28,241 nt of DNA from Lineolata rhizophorae (lineage: Eukaryota; Ascomycota; Dothideomycetes; Lineolatales; Lineolataceae): NCBI GenBank assembly GCA_010093515.1, contig MU001701.1, forward strand, positions 108,179 through 136,419, written 5' to 3'. Made by a program: the position numbers and the translations under genes. The notes beneath the pieces were generated by a model. The model was not told the DNA's origin, did no database searches, and saw nothing but the letters and a program-made list of their open reading frames with translations. Below, one piece after another: positions 1-9,702 of the stretch (position 1 is its first letter; each line of letters starts with the position of its first letter).

Positions 1-920
1 CTGAGGGCGGGTCATACCCTGATAGGAACGGTTACACATAGGCTAGTGCTAAAGCGCGAAAATTCTGCATTGAATGAAGTGCAAGAAAGAATGAGGGTAC
101 ACTACAGAAGAGAGCTCTATGTACTAGAACAAGAGCTTGCTACTTGTTCGGCTATTTGCTGCTTGCTCAAACGCGTTTGACAACTTGGTTACGGGTACGG
201 AGTAGTGGAGGTGAAGAATCACATGCGAGGTGCGGAGCAGTCTCGTGCCTGACTCCACTCTGTTTGGTAAGAAGCGTCTGGGCAGGGCGCTAAGCAGACT
301 GGGAGAGATAAGCAAATGCTACATGGGAGCTAGAGACGGGCGCCGTGTAAGACGCCGAGCGCACAATACGACGGGAAGCAGCGGGGGCAGAAGGTCGATT
401 GCACCTGACGGACGGCAGGGCCAAAAGGGGCCTTCCGGAGCATCCGCAGGGGTGCCAGGGCGGCCAAGGGGGCGGATCTCGGATGCGGCCTGGGGCCAGC
501 GCCCGCGGCCGCCGCTTAAATTGCGGCCGGGCTCGGCCGCCTGCCATTGGCCGAGCCGATTGATGGAGCGCCCCGGCGAGCCCCAGGGTCTTAAGGAAAC
601 GGCAGCGCTCCACCACCGCCGCCGCCTCCTCCACCAGCATCTGCACCACCCGACGACCTCATGTCAGCGTGCCTGCGCCAGCCTCCTTCCTGCCGGCCGT
701 GACCTGCGCTCGTCGTCGTGCGCAGTCCTGGGCGCTTTTGCTCCGCCGCCGTCTTGCGTGCATCTCCTCGTTTGCCTTCTCTTCCGCCTTCTTCCGCGCT
801 CCGTGCTGCCCTCGGCCCCCCTGCCCCGTCCCGTCCGTTCTTTCGCTCGCTCCCGGCCGCGACCGCGCCCGCCACCCCGACGCCCGCATCCTGGCATCGC
901 CAGGGTGAAGCAAGGACAGG
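1..920. promoter_or_regulatory. Upstream region and presumed 5' leader of the ceramide synthase gene
   Basis: I find no convincing gene here. Several frames stay open, but this follows from high GC from about 400 onward, and their translations are Arg/Pro/Ala-rich without domain character. Bases from about 600 to 900 are rich in C and T on the + strand, as is common just upstream of fungal start codons, so this part is probably core promoter and 5' leader of the ceramide synthase gene starting at 921. Bases 1-300 are closer to balanced composition and show nothing I can name. Confidence 0.5.
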
Positions 921-2603
921 ATGCCGTCCGCAATGGAGCATTTCGCGCCCGTCGCGCCGGCACACCGCTTTGTGCGCGAGGAGAGCAAGAGCAAGGAGAA
1001 CGGCGCGCCCTCGCGGCGGCCCAGGCGGACGTCGCACAGCCTGCCGGAGGATCCGCGGGGCGACATGGAGATGGTCGCCATCGGCGGCAGCCTGGGCGAC
1101 GGAACCATGGCTCAGCAGGCCGTCACGGCGGTGTGTTCTACCCTTGGCGATGCTACCGCCCGCGATCCCAACGCTCCATTTTCACCGTTTGCATCCGCCT
1201 CCGTACCCGTCCATTCTTCACGTCCTCCGCTCTTCAGGGCTCCCTTCACCCCACGCCTTCGCCAATGTCATCCGCAACGCTGACTCTGCCCCCGTGCCTC
1301 AACCCGCAGGCCCAGCAGCCCCGCCCCCGCGGCGCGAAGCGCCGGAAGGCCAAGTCGCTAGCCCGCCGCTGCAAAGCCTTCATGATGCGCCACACGTGGG
1401 TGCTGCCCTTGGCCGTGTGCTGCGTCGTCGCGGGCGCGTACCTGCTCAACCCGACGCCCTCGAATCCCGTCCACCAGGCGCTGTTCCTGTCGTACCCGCT
1501 GCCGCGCGACGCGGACGCACCCGCCGACGCACCCACCATGTACGGCAAGGGCGCCAAGGACTTCTACTTCGTCGCCTACTACGTCGCCTTCCTGACCTTC
1601 ACGCGCGAGTTCCTCATGCAGCGCATGCTCCGCCCGTTGGCCGTGCGCTGCGGCATCCGCAAGGGCGGCAAGCAAACGCGCTTCGTCGAGCAGGTCTACA
1701 CGGCCATCTACTTCGCCGTCTTCGGGCCCTTCGGCATGTACGTCATGAGCCAGACGCCCGTCTGGTACTTCAACACGAGGGCCATGTACGAGAACTTCCC
1801 GCATCGCGAGCACGACGGCCTGTTCAAGACGTACTACCTGCTTCAGGCGAGCTACTGGGCACAGCAGGCCATCGTCCTCCTGCTTCAGCAGGAGAAGCCG
1901 CGCAAGGACTACAAGGAGCTGGTTGGGCATCATATCATCACGCTGGCATTGATTTGGCTGAGCTACCGCTTCCACTTCGCTTCCATGGGGTTGGCCGTTT
2001 ATATCACGCACGACATTAGCGACTTCTTCCTCGCGGTAAGTTAGAATCCCAAGTGACCCCATGTCGAGAGGCTGATGCGCTGTTTTCCCTCAGACCTCCA
2101 AAACCCTCAATTACCTCGATTCCCCCTTGATCGGCCCCTATTACGCCTTCTTCGTCGTCGTCTGGACCTACCTCCGCCACTACATCAACCTGCGCATCCT
2201 GTGGTCCATCCTGACCGAGTTCAACACCGTCGGCCCCTACGAGCTCAACTGGGACACGCAGCAGTACAAGTGCTGGATCAGCCAGATCATCACCTTCGGC
2301 CTGCTCGCCTCGCTCCAGGCCATCAACCTCTTCTGGCTCTTCCTCATCCTGCGCATCGGGTACCGCTTCGTCACGGCCAACGTGGCCGTCGACGAGCGCA
2401 GCGACGCCGAGGACGACGACGAGGAGCAAGAGGAGCACCGGCACCAGCACCAGCAGCGCAAGGAGGATGGTGCCGCCGACGGCCTGCTCAAGCAACACCA
2501 GCCGGACATTCTGGTTAATGGCGAACCGGTTGAAGCGGGCGGGAAGGAAGCGGCTGCCACAGGAGTGCAAACGAGGTCGAAGGTGCGGAGTAGGAAGGCT
2601 TGA
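921..2603 (+). CDS. lag1: Ceramide synthase, Lag1/Lac1 family (TLC domain)
   Basis: This enzyme joins a fatty acyl-CoA to a sphingoid base in the ER membrane to make (dihydro)ceramide. Three exons: 921-1130, 1310-2035 and 2094-2603, giving 481 residues, a usual length for fungal Lag1. Both introns (179 and 58 nt) lie between codons and end in CAG. Residues 1-110 are basic and polar; a hydrophobic segment follows ([19 protein letters not shown]), then the multi-span TLC domain. The Lag motif is clear: the paired histidines of [15 protein letters not shown] lie at about 277-278, and HDISDFFLA at about 304-312 carries the conserved D-x-x-D acids. The second intron interrupts the motif right after FFLA. 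The C-terminal tail is acidic and then basic, and hydrophilic. The ATG at 933, in the same frame, has better start context (GCAATGG) and could be the true start. The next gene converges on this one. Confidence 0.93.
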
Positions 2604-3384
2604 GCCACCGCCAATTGCGCTGTGCCCCCCATCTACTACCTATTAGACCGTGATTCTTGCATCACTTTTCCTCTCTTCCCGTCCATCACTTTCTGAACTC
2701 CTAGCGTTGTTACTGTTCGACAGCCCCGATCGTCGTCCGCTCCCACCTCAAGTGTGTTTTTCTAAAGCGAGCGAGCGGGCGAGCGTTGGAGGGAGCTGCG
2801 AAGCCACCGGCCGCGTGGTGATTTCGTGCGTTGCACACTTGCATTTTCCTTACTATGTTTTCGTCTTTTTCCTACCCCTATAACCTATGATGCTATACCG
2901 CTTAATAATTAATCGCCCCTACCGCTATCCTTCGGCGAAACCTAGAGCAGGGATGGAGAAGGAGTCCGGGCTATCTCTCGATGTTTTCATGTTGTTTCCG
3001 AGTAGAAGAGCCAAGATTCAATTCGTGTTCATTTTTGATCCGCAAGAGCAGGGTCGGGGGCCGTGCACCATGCAAAAAAATACGCTGTGCGTCCCCGAAT
3101 ATTCGTTCTCTTTTTCACCTATCATTACCAGGGAGTACAAAAGGCGCGCGTTATGTGTACAGTAGAAGCCGTGCTGAAGGAAGTGGAAGTTAACCTACGC
3201 AAGAAGGAAAGCAGCGCTGATGGTTCAGATATCATGTCACATGAATCCCATGCCAACACCCATCCTTTCTCCCATATGTGAGGGCATGAGAGATATTACG
3301 ACGGTTCATATCAAGCTTCAAAGAGCTTCGCCCCATATTTCCAGTCCTTGGAGCAAAAACCATCGCCACCTCCCTTTGAGCTTT
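2604..3384. other. Intergenic region between convergent genes (3' flanks)
   Basis: The stretch lies between the stop of the ceramide synthase gene and the stop of the dehydrin-like gene on the other strand. It is lower in GC than the flanking genes and has only short ORFs without domain character. It presumably holds both 3' UTRs. I see no repeat, RNA gene or other element. Confidence 0.5.
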
Positions 3385-4567
3385 TTAATGGCTACCGATG
3401 TGCAGCTTCTCCTTGATCTTCTCGCCCATTCCTTTCTTACCGCCAGATTCGCTCGGCTTAGACTCATCCGCGCCAGAAGACTGCTGCTGCTCTTGATCGC
3501 CCGTATCGCGCTTGACACCCTTCTGCTCTAGGAGTCCTGCAACGATAAGATACCATTAGCCCCAGTGCTTAACAGCCGAAAGAAAGAAAAAAAAGGAGGC
3601 TTAGGAAAAAAAACTTACGGCCCGCTTCGGCTCCCGCGCCCGGCTTGGTCGCGTCGAAGTCTCCCCCCTCAGCCGCCAGCCCGCTCGACTTGACGTACTT
3701 CTGGCCAGTGCCCTGCTCCTTGCCGTGCTCGATGCCGCCCTCGGTGCCGGCGGTGCTAGTGCGGCGCTCGTCCCAGCTGTTGCCGCCGTATTTGTTGCCG
3801 CCGACGGGGCCGCCCTCGTCGTCGTCGTCGTCAGCGCTGTCCGCGGGGGGCGCGGGGCCGTCATCCGCGGCGCCGCCGCCTCCGGCGTGCATGCGCATCG
3901 GCTCGCCCGAGTGGTCGTCGGGCGCCCGCGCCTTCATCAGCTCCTCCGCGTCCGGCTCGTCCTGCTCGTACAACTTCTTCCGGCCGGCGCTGGCGCCGCT
4001 CCCCTGGCTGTCGCTCTTGTGCATGTTCTCCTCGGCGCCCTGCTTCGTCTCACGCACGGCATCGACCTGCTCGCCCTGCGGCTCGGCCGTGGGGCGGTCG
4101 CCGCCCTGCTGTTTCTGGGTCGGGCGCGGCGCCGAGGCCGGGTCCGCGCCGACGGAGGCGCCCGGCGTCGAGAAGGACGCGTTCGCGTTTGTGGGGCGCA
4201 GGTCTTGCCCGTGCGGGGCGGCGTCGGTCGTGGAAGAGGCGCCGCCGGGTTGGACGGGGCCGCCTTCGGCGAGGGAGTCGCCGGTGCGCGGGTTCATGGT
4301 GTTGCTGTCGGGGCCGGATTCTGGAGTGTAGAAGTTAGTGCGTGGTGCAGGAAAGAGGCGTTGGCGGGGCCTATTGGGAGAGCGGAAGACCTCGTGGAGG
4401 GGAATTTGGGGGGGAGGGAACGTACCTTGGTTACCCTGGTCGTAGGGTTCCGACTTGGTGCCGGAGCCGGTCGCGCCGGAGACGGGCTCGTCGCCGTGCT
4501 GCTGCTCACGCTGCTGCTGCTCTTGGCTGCCGTTCTCGCCCCAGATCTTGTTCTTGATGGTGTCCAT
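3385..4567 (-). CDS. Dehydrin/LEA-like intrinsically disordered protein with C-terminal K-segment
   Basis: Three exons on the minus strand: 4567-4426, 4320-3619 and 3536-3385, giving 331 residues. The introns (105 and 82 nt) have GTACGT and GTAAGT donors and CAG acceptors, and all phases agree. The protein is almost wholly Gly, Ser, Glu, Asp, Gln, Pro and Thr with no hydrophobic core, so it is predicted to be disordered. The last 19 residues (313-331) read GGKKGMGEKIKEKLHIGSH, close to the plant dehydrin K-segment (consensus EKKGIMDKIKEKLPG) and to the conserved motif of fungal dehydrin-like proteins such as Aspergillus DprA-C. Known relatives protect cells against drying, freezing, osmotic or oxidative stress; that role here is inferred from one motif plus composition. 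A DDDDDE acidic patch lies near the middle. The first intron's length is a multiple of three and the frame stays open, so retention would add 35 residues. Confidence 0.8.
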
Positions 4568-5675
4568 GACGACGGTTTGTTGGAGGTAAGTATCCCGCGT
4601 TCCGCAGGGGTTTCAGTGCGAGGTGTGGTTGCAAAGGGCCTTGCTCGACACAAGAATGGTGCTAGGTTGGGTGTGAAAAGGGTATCAAGATTTGCTCGGG
4701 AAGAAAGTGAAGCGCTGGAACTCAGGTGCGGGACACGCCTTCCTTGATAAAGGGCCGGGGCCGTGGGTACACAGTCGTCGGAACCGATGGCGTCACACCT
4801 CCCACGGGGCTGGAAGCTACTGCTGGGCCGGCACAAACAAACAACGGAAGGAGGGGAGGAGCGCGCCTCCGGGGCCGCACATGCTCCATAACACCATGCG
4901 TGGCCCGGGACGCGATTGGAGGGCCGCATGTCGGGATCCAGAAGCAAGGCACCGCAACCGTCGTCACAGGACGCCAATCAGGCCGGCGCCACCGAAGGGT
5001 CGAGGCGCGGTTATGGAACCACGGTAGATGGCTGCCCGGTGACCGCATAAAGCCATTCTTCGGTTCCAATGATCGTCCCGCACGGACTGTTGGCTGGAGG
5101 GCGGGTTACCACAAAACTTGGCCTGCAGGATTCTGGAATGCTTGTGCGGGCTAGTGCCTAAGGTTCCCTGAGGCGCCACATCTAGCTAGGAGTTTACCCT
5201 ATTGCCATCATGTGTACGGAGTACCCATTGCCAAGTCAAGCTCTGGTGGACTCACGCTGCTCACTCAGCACCGTTATCGAGGGTACTGCGGCGCTAGAGC
5301 GTCGTCCAGATCGCGGCCAAGCGTTGCGGAGAGCGCAATTGGGTGTTGTGCGGGCAGGTACGCGTAGCGCGTTGTCAAGTGCGGTTGCGTCGGAGCGGGA
5401 ATGACGTAACGAGTTGCGAACCCTTCACGTCATCAGCGAAACCCGGCTCCGTCCGCTCACGTGCGCCGCGGGCATCTTCCGCCGCTCATCGGCATCGATA
5501 CGCTCCGATGCACTGCGCCTCATCGCGATCGAGCGATTAGGTACGTAGTACTACGGAGCAAATAGTTTCTAGGTGGCTGCACATCGCTGTGGCAGAAGAC
5601 GCAGCTCAATCTAGAACATGCACGTGATCGCCACGTGCGCAATGCTTTCTACGTACACTCAGGGATGCCTGACAG
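4568..5675. promoter_or_regulatory. Upstream region of the dehydrin-like gene; also 3' flank of the proline-rich membrane protein gene
   Basis: Both neighbouring genes run leftwards, so this 1.1-kb gap is promoter for the dehydrin-like gene and 3' flank for the gene ending at 5676. The open frames at 4726-5154 (+) and 4722-5069 (-) look like chance GC-rich frames: Arg/Gly/Pro-rich and without domains. At the far end (5402-5638) there is a cluster of palindromic CRE-like and CACGTG motifs, listed separately. Confidence 0.5.
5402..5638. promoter_or_regulatory. Cluster of CRE-like and CACGTG motifs
   Basis: TGACGTAA lies at 5402-5409 and TCACGTCA at 5425-5432 (TGACGTGA on the other strand); each is one base away from a CRE/ATF site, TGACGTCA. 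CACGTG E-boxes lie at 5458-5463, 5621-5626 and 5632-5637. The last two form an exact inverted repeat, GCACGTG-ATCGC-CACGTGC (5620-5638). The cluster is 0.8-1.1 kb upstream of the dehydrin-like start codon. ATF-type bZIP and bHLH factors bind such sites in fungi; function here is inference. Confidence 0.4.
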
Positions 5676-6769
5676 CTAATTGCTTCTAGTCTTCGGGCCC
5701 CGATGCGTGAGCTGGCTTAGCCGGTAGTCTTCGCTCTCCAGTCGACCGTTATCGAAGCCCGTCGTCGTAGATCCTAGCGAGCGCTCCGGATCCACCTCCT
5801 CGCATATCGGATTCGCCTTATACGCGAATATCAAATACGCCGTAAAGACGGGCGACACGAGCGCCAAGCCGGACACACTCTTTAGCTTCAGCCTACTGCT
5901 GGGCCTCTGCCAAACGTAGACTTGATACAGCGGCGAGAAGCAGGACAGGAACAACGCACTATTCCAGCACGCCGAGCGCGTCCAGTCCCGCGCTGATAGC
6001 AGCCGTTTCCGTCCAACCCATCTCGCAACGCCACGCCTCATCGCCGCAGCAACACCGCCCATCGCACTCGTCACCCGCGCGCCAGGATCCACGAAATACA
6101 CCCCCAGCGCCGGCCCAACCACCCCGGCATAAATAGCTAAACCCTTCCAGTCCGTCTCCCTCCTCCTCCCCGTCCTCTCAACCCCCCTCCTAACCAACCC
6201 TTCCCCCCCCACCACCTCATCCGCAGCGCACCCCCCACTAAGCCGCACGCAAGCATGCAACCGCCTGGCCCCCCTTTTAAGAACCGCGTCGAAGCCATCG
6301 AGCCCCACGAACGGCGGCGGGGCCGGCGGCCGCCCCAGCACCGCCTCGCACGCCGCCGACACGCTGCCGTTGCTGGCCGCGCGGTGGGCGGCGCAGGCGT
6401 CGCGGAAGTCCTTGAGCGCCGTCCATTGCTGCAGGCGGTAGGCGCGGTGGCCGAAGTAGGCGGCGGCGGCGAAGGCGCTGAGGGCGACGAAGACGCCGAG
6501 CCAGGTCGCGGTTGAGATGGTGGTGGTGGCTGTTGTAGTAGAGGAAAGGGCGGTGGCGGTGGAGGGAGGAAGGAGTTGGCGTTGTGAGGGGCGTGGTGGC
6601 GGTGGGGTGGGAGGAGAGGGTGGTGGAGATGTGGATTGGGATGTTGATGGAGGCGGCGGTGGTGGTGGTGGGATGGGAGGTGAGGACGGTGATCGGGTGG
6701 GAGGAGACGGTGGCGGTCGGGTGGGAGGTGAGGGTGGTGGAGGGGATATGGATGGGGATGTTGATGGCG

Positions 6770-6815
<46 letters not shown>

Positions 6816-7085
6816 AGTTTGTGCGAGTGAGGGAGTGGTGTCATGCGACGGGTTCTGTTCGGAGGAAGGTGGAGAAACGGCGCGAGGATGTTCCTCGGCG
6901 GTGCTAGGGCTGGCGGGTGTGGTTGAATTCTTGGTTGACTCTGACACAGGGTTGGCGTTTGGGATTGATTCTCCATCTTCGTTGGAGTTGCAGTTTGGCG
7001 GGGCATCATCGGACGCTGTCCAGTGGGAAACTTGTTGGTCCGAGAGCTCTCCGAGTTCGATGCTACTCGACTCGTCCGGTGGCAT
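5676..7085 (-). CDS. Proline-rich multi-pass membrane protein of unknown function
   Basis: One uninterrupted 469-codon frame; I do not recognise the family. Residues 1-190 are low complexity: an acidic, Ser/Asn-rich start (SSSIELGELSDQQVSHW), then Pro/Ser/Thr from about 90 with a run of about 15 prolines (residues about 91-105) and many PPSPPT-like units, then a Thr-rich stretch. Hydrophobic segments likely to span a membrane follow at about 194-213, 315-333, 372-392 and 405-422. The segment between the first two (about 214-313) is Ala/Arg/Cys-rich with DFRDACAAHR and a possible short helix-rich fold. This shape, a disordered N-terminus plus about four membrane spans, resembles many orphan fungal membrane proteins. 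The proline run is written by a CGG microsatellite, so its length probably varies between strains. The start at 7085 is the first ATG in frame. Reality of the gene is supported by frame length and by the membrane segments, not by homology. Confidence 0.65.
6771..6806 (+). repeat. (CGG)12 trinucleotide microsatellite
   Basis: Twelve uninterrupted CGG units on the + strand. On the minus strand they read CCG/CGC/GCC by frame and lie in the proline-coding run of the membrane protein gene. The surrounding 200 bases are purine-rich and G-rich on the + strand (GGTGG and GGAGG units), coding for more proline and serine. Repeat length is expected to be unstable. Confidence 0.9.
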
Positions 7086-9702
7086 CTTCCATTTAAATAG
7101 TCATTATATTGGCGGTGACACTATTGGGCCTGTGCAATGGCAATGTGCCTTTCGAGGGTGAAGGGCGACATGCGGGGAGGTGTGTGGGGGTGGTGGATGT
7201 TGAAGTTCAGCCTCGTGGCTGCGGTGGCGGGCGATGAGCTGTTTCTCGCTACGTTACAATTGGTTCGCTAGTCACCATGTTCCGCCAAGGTCTTGCACTG
7301 CATACATGGTTATGCCCTCAGAGTCGCTCGGGACGTTTTCCATATTGTTGATCTCGTTTGTTTCGTTTTGATAATCGCGCAAGGTCTTCTCGGCGCTATA
7401 ATTTTGATAAGACCATACCTGCACACCAATTTCTCCATCAAATTACTAGCAGCCCAATAGCCCAAGCACAAGGGTACTGTTAGCACATATATAGTCCCTA
7501 GCCAGCAGCATCGCACTGAAGTGCGATACTGTGCCAGTCTTTTGGCCAAGTTGGCTAGTTGCAGGCTAGGGCATGCTAGTTCTAACAGGTACAGAGGAAA
7601 TTCCCAAGGCCCTTGTATAATCAAGTAAATAGGTCTGCTGTACTGAAAAAATGATCTCCAAAAGTATTCTCTCAGTCTGGAAATCTGGATGACCGCATGA
7701 CAAGGCTCTGGACAAGGACTGACTTAAGGCGTGGGCAATGGAAGTAAGGCTTGCTCTGTTATATGCTAATTCGACGAGATTACAACCTATTCCGAATACA
7801 CATCCCATTCACATACTAATTTGAACGACTCTGATGATTTCGGGGTAGCCTTAAAGGCCGAAACTTACCGCTCGCACCATTTTGGATTCCGCCTAGGAAC
7901 AGAGAATAGCCAAGTCCTCATCATGTGAAACCATGAACCTAGAGGTGCATGAAAGCACACATCCGCCGCGGAGAAGGAATTAATTAGCTGAGTCTGACTA
8001 GAATGATCGACCTCGGGGCAAGCGTCTTCCAATGCCTAAGAGTGATCGGTTCAGGTCAACGGGCACGTTAATAGAAAGCGTTGAGCCATTGTTGGGAGAA
8101 GAGCGAATTGACCCAAACTATGGAGAAAACCCTTGAGTAGTATAACCGCGAGTCCCCTTACATAAGTTCCCACGATTCGCAGAGCTTCTCCGCTAGAAAT
8201 CGGCTTACACGCGTAGGTTGTAACATGGCTATCTTCGGACCGACAGATTGCGCATCGGTCAGACGGTGAATCAATCTGGCGATGCAAACTCTTTAGAATC
8301 GTAGAAATCTATGAGAACATCCCCGTCAGTATTTCCTCTACACAAGGCACAGACAACTATACTAACTTTTACTCGTAGAAATCAAGAGCCCGCTGCCTGT
8401 CGGTTACCTCTTATGGCAGAAAGAGAGAGCTTCGAACTCGGCGCACTTTACCACAATTCTCCGACGCGAACAGCTCCGAGGCTGGTGCGAACAAGACAAT
8501 GTCTCGGAACTTCGCCTTCCCTTCCCGTGGCTGGGCGTACGAAGTATCTAGGAAAGACCGCTGGAAACCAAATGGCTTTTAAGTCGCTCGGCCAGACCTT
8601 GTGTGGGAACGTCATCAGTGCTCTGCTTGTCTGTACGGGAACTAAGACCAAGTTCGCGGATCGAGAGAGAAGATCGTCGAGAGTCTCAAAGTATTTTTTC
8701 AAGGTTTTGGTGTTCTCGATGGCGACTACTTGCCAAGCAATATTCAGGACGCAAACTGACGAAAGAGACGGTAAATTAGCTGCGCTTTCAGGGTTCGCTG
8801 AGTACATGGGAAGATACAATTTCATGAAAACCTATAGACTGTGGCGACATAGTCTCCCTGAAGATCCACTGTGTAGCATGGCGGGTTCATCCAAGCTCTG
8901 CAGCCTCCGCTTGCGCCGACTTGGTTCTGGGCGTCTGTTTGGCTCCCATCATCGTCCAATACTTTGGAACTGCTAAGGACTTCGAGCAATCTCGGCTTGC
9001 TAGGGTTGTGGGCGCAGAGGGCATACTCTTCAGAAAGCAGATGGCGGGAGAGGTCGAATTCCGTTATCTCGATGCACACGAGAAGATTCTTTCAGCAACG
9101 GTCGCCAGCGGACAAACTGCTCAGAAGTCGCCCTTTTCTCATATGGAATTGAATAGCAAGGGCCATGGCCTTCATATGGGTGGGAAATATGGTCTGTGTT
9201 GAGCTTTAGGATTCTGATGTTCTTCGATTTTCGACAGCGTACGTGGAGTTGGTAGAAAGCTATCCTGTCCGCGCACGGTCAAAGGTGATGGGCTCGATAT
9301 CCGTCTGCTGCTGCTTCGTGTCCGTGTCACTTAGTAGTAGTAGCGCATCGCTCACATCCAGCTCCCTGAAAAAGGAAAAGGGTCGATCACTTCGCCGGCA
9401 TTGGCAAAACTGGGTCGTTGGAGTCCTGTTCCACCGTTTATTAGTAGTCCAAAGGACATTAAGTTGGTTTGGTATCGTCACTGGATGTGATAGTTCGTCC
9501 TTCGATATAGAGAGTAGGTTCGCCTTCGACTCCGCGTTGGTCACAACATCGGTGGGCGTCGCAGGGAAAGACTGTATGGCCCATTGCGGGCATAACTTGT
9601 TCAGAAGCAGAGAAACTGGGCTGTATCACTCACCACTTCACATTAGACGAATGATGACTGCGGTGCTAACTTACCGAAACACCATCTACATTTCTCCTTG
9701 CC
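7086..9702. other. 2.6-kb stretch without a convincing gene; scattered coding-like frames
   Basis: GC is lower than in the flanking genes and stops are frequent. Coding-like pieces occur on the minus strand at 9544-9260, 9079-8822, 8825-8448 and 8287-8051, but they sit in different frames, and I could not join them into a splice-consistent protein or recognise any domain. The + strand at 8921-9202 is equally open, in antiphase, so strand cannot be decided by eye. This may be a decayed gene or simply intergenic DNA. The first part (7086 to about 7300) is the upstream region of the membrane protein gene. Confidence 0.4.

Noticed and set aside
230-2044. A 604-codon + strand frame covering the ceramide synthase region
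   Set aside because: Only its last part (from 1310) is the real second exon. The upstream part is a GC-rich open frame through the leader, first exon and first intron. The domain-bearing model starts at 921 in another frame and splices at 1131/1309.
3645-4747. Long + strand frames opposite the dehydrin-like gene (3645-4331 and 3725-4747)
   Set aside because: They are shadows on the complement of a GC-rich, low-complexity coding region. The minus-strand model has consistent introns and a recognisable C-terminal motif.
6771-6806. Possible CRISPR or regulatory array from the triplet repeats
   Set aside because: A pure trinucleotide microsatellite inside a coding frame of a eukaryote; no spacers.
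6137-7161. Minus frame 6137-7009 and + frame 6517-7161 in the proline-rich gene
   Set aside because: Both are alternate readings of the same repeat-rich DNA (His/Arg/Pro or Gly/Val runs). Only the 469-codon frame continues into membrane-spanning segments.
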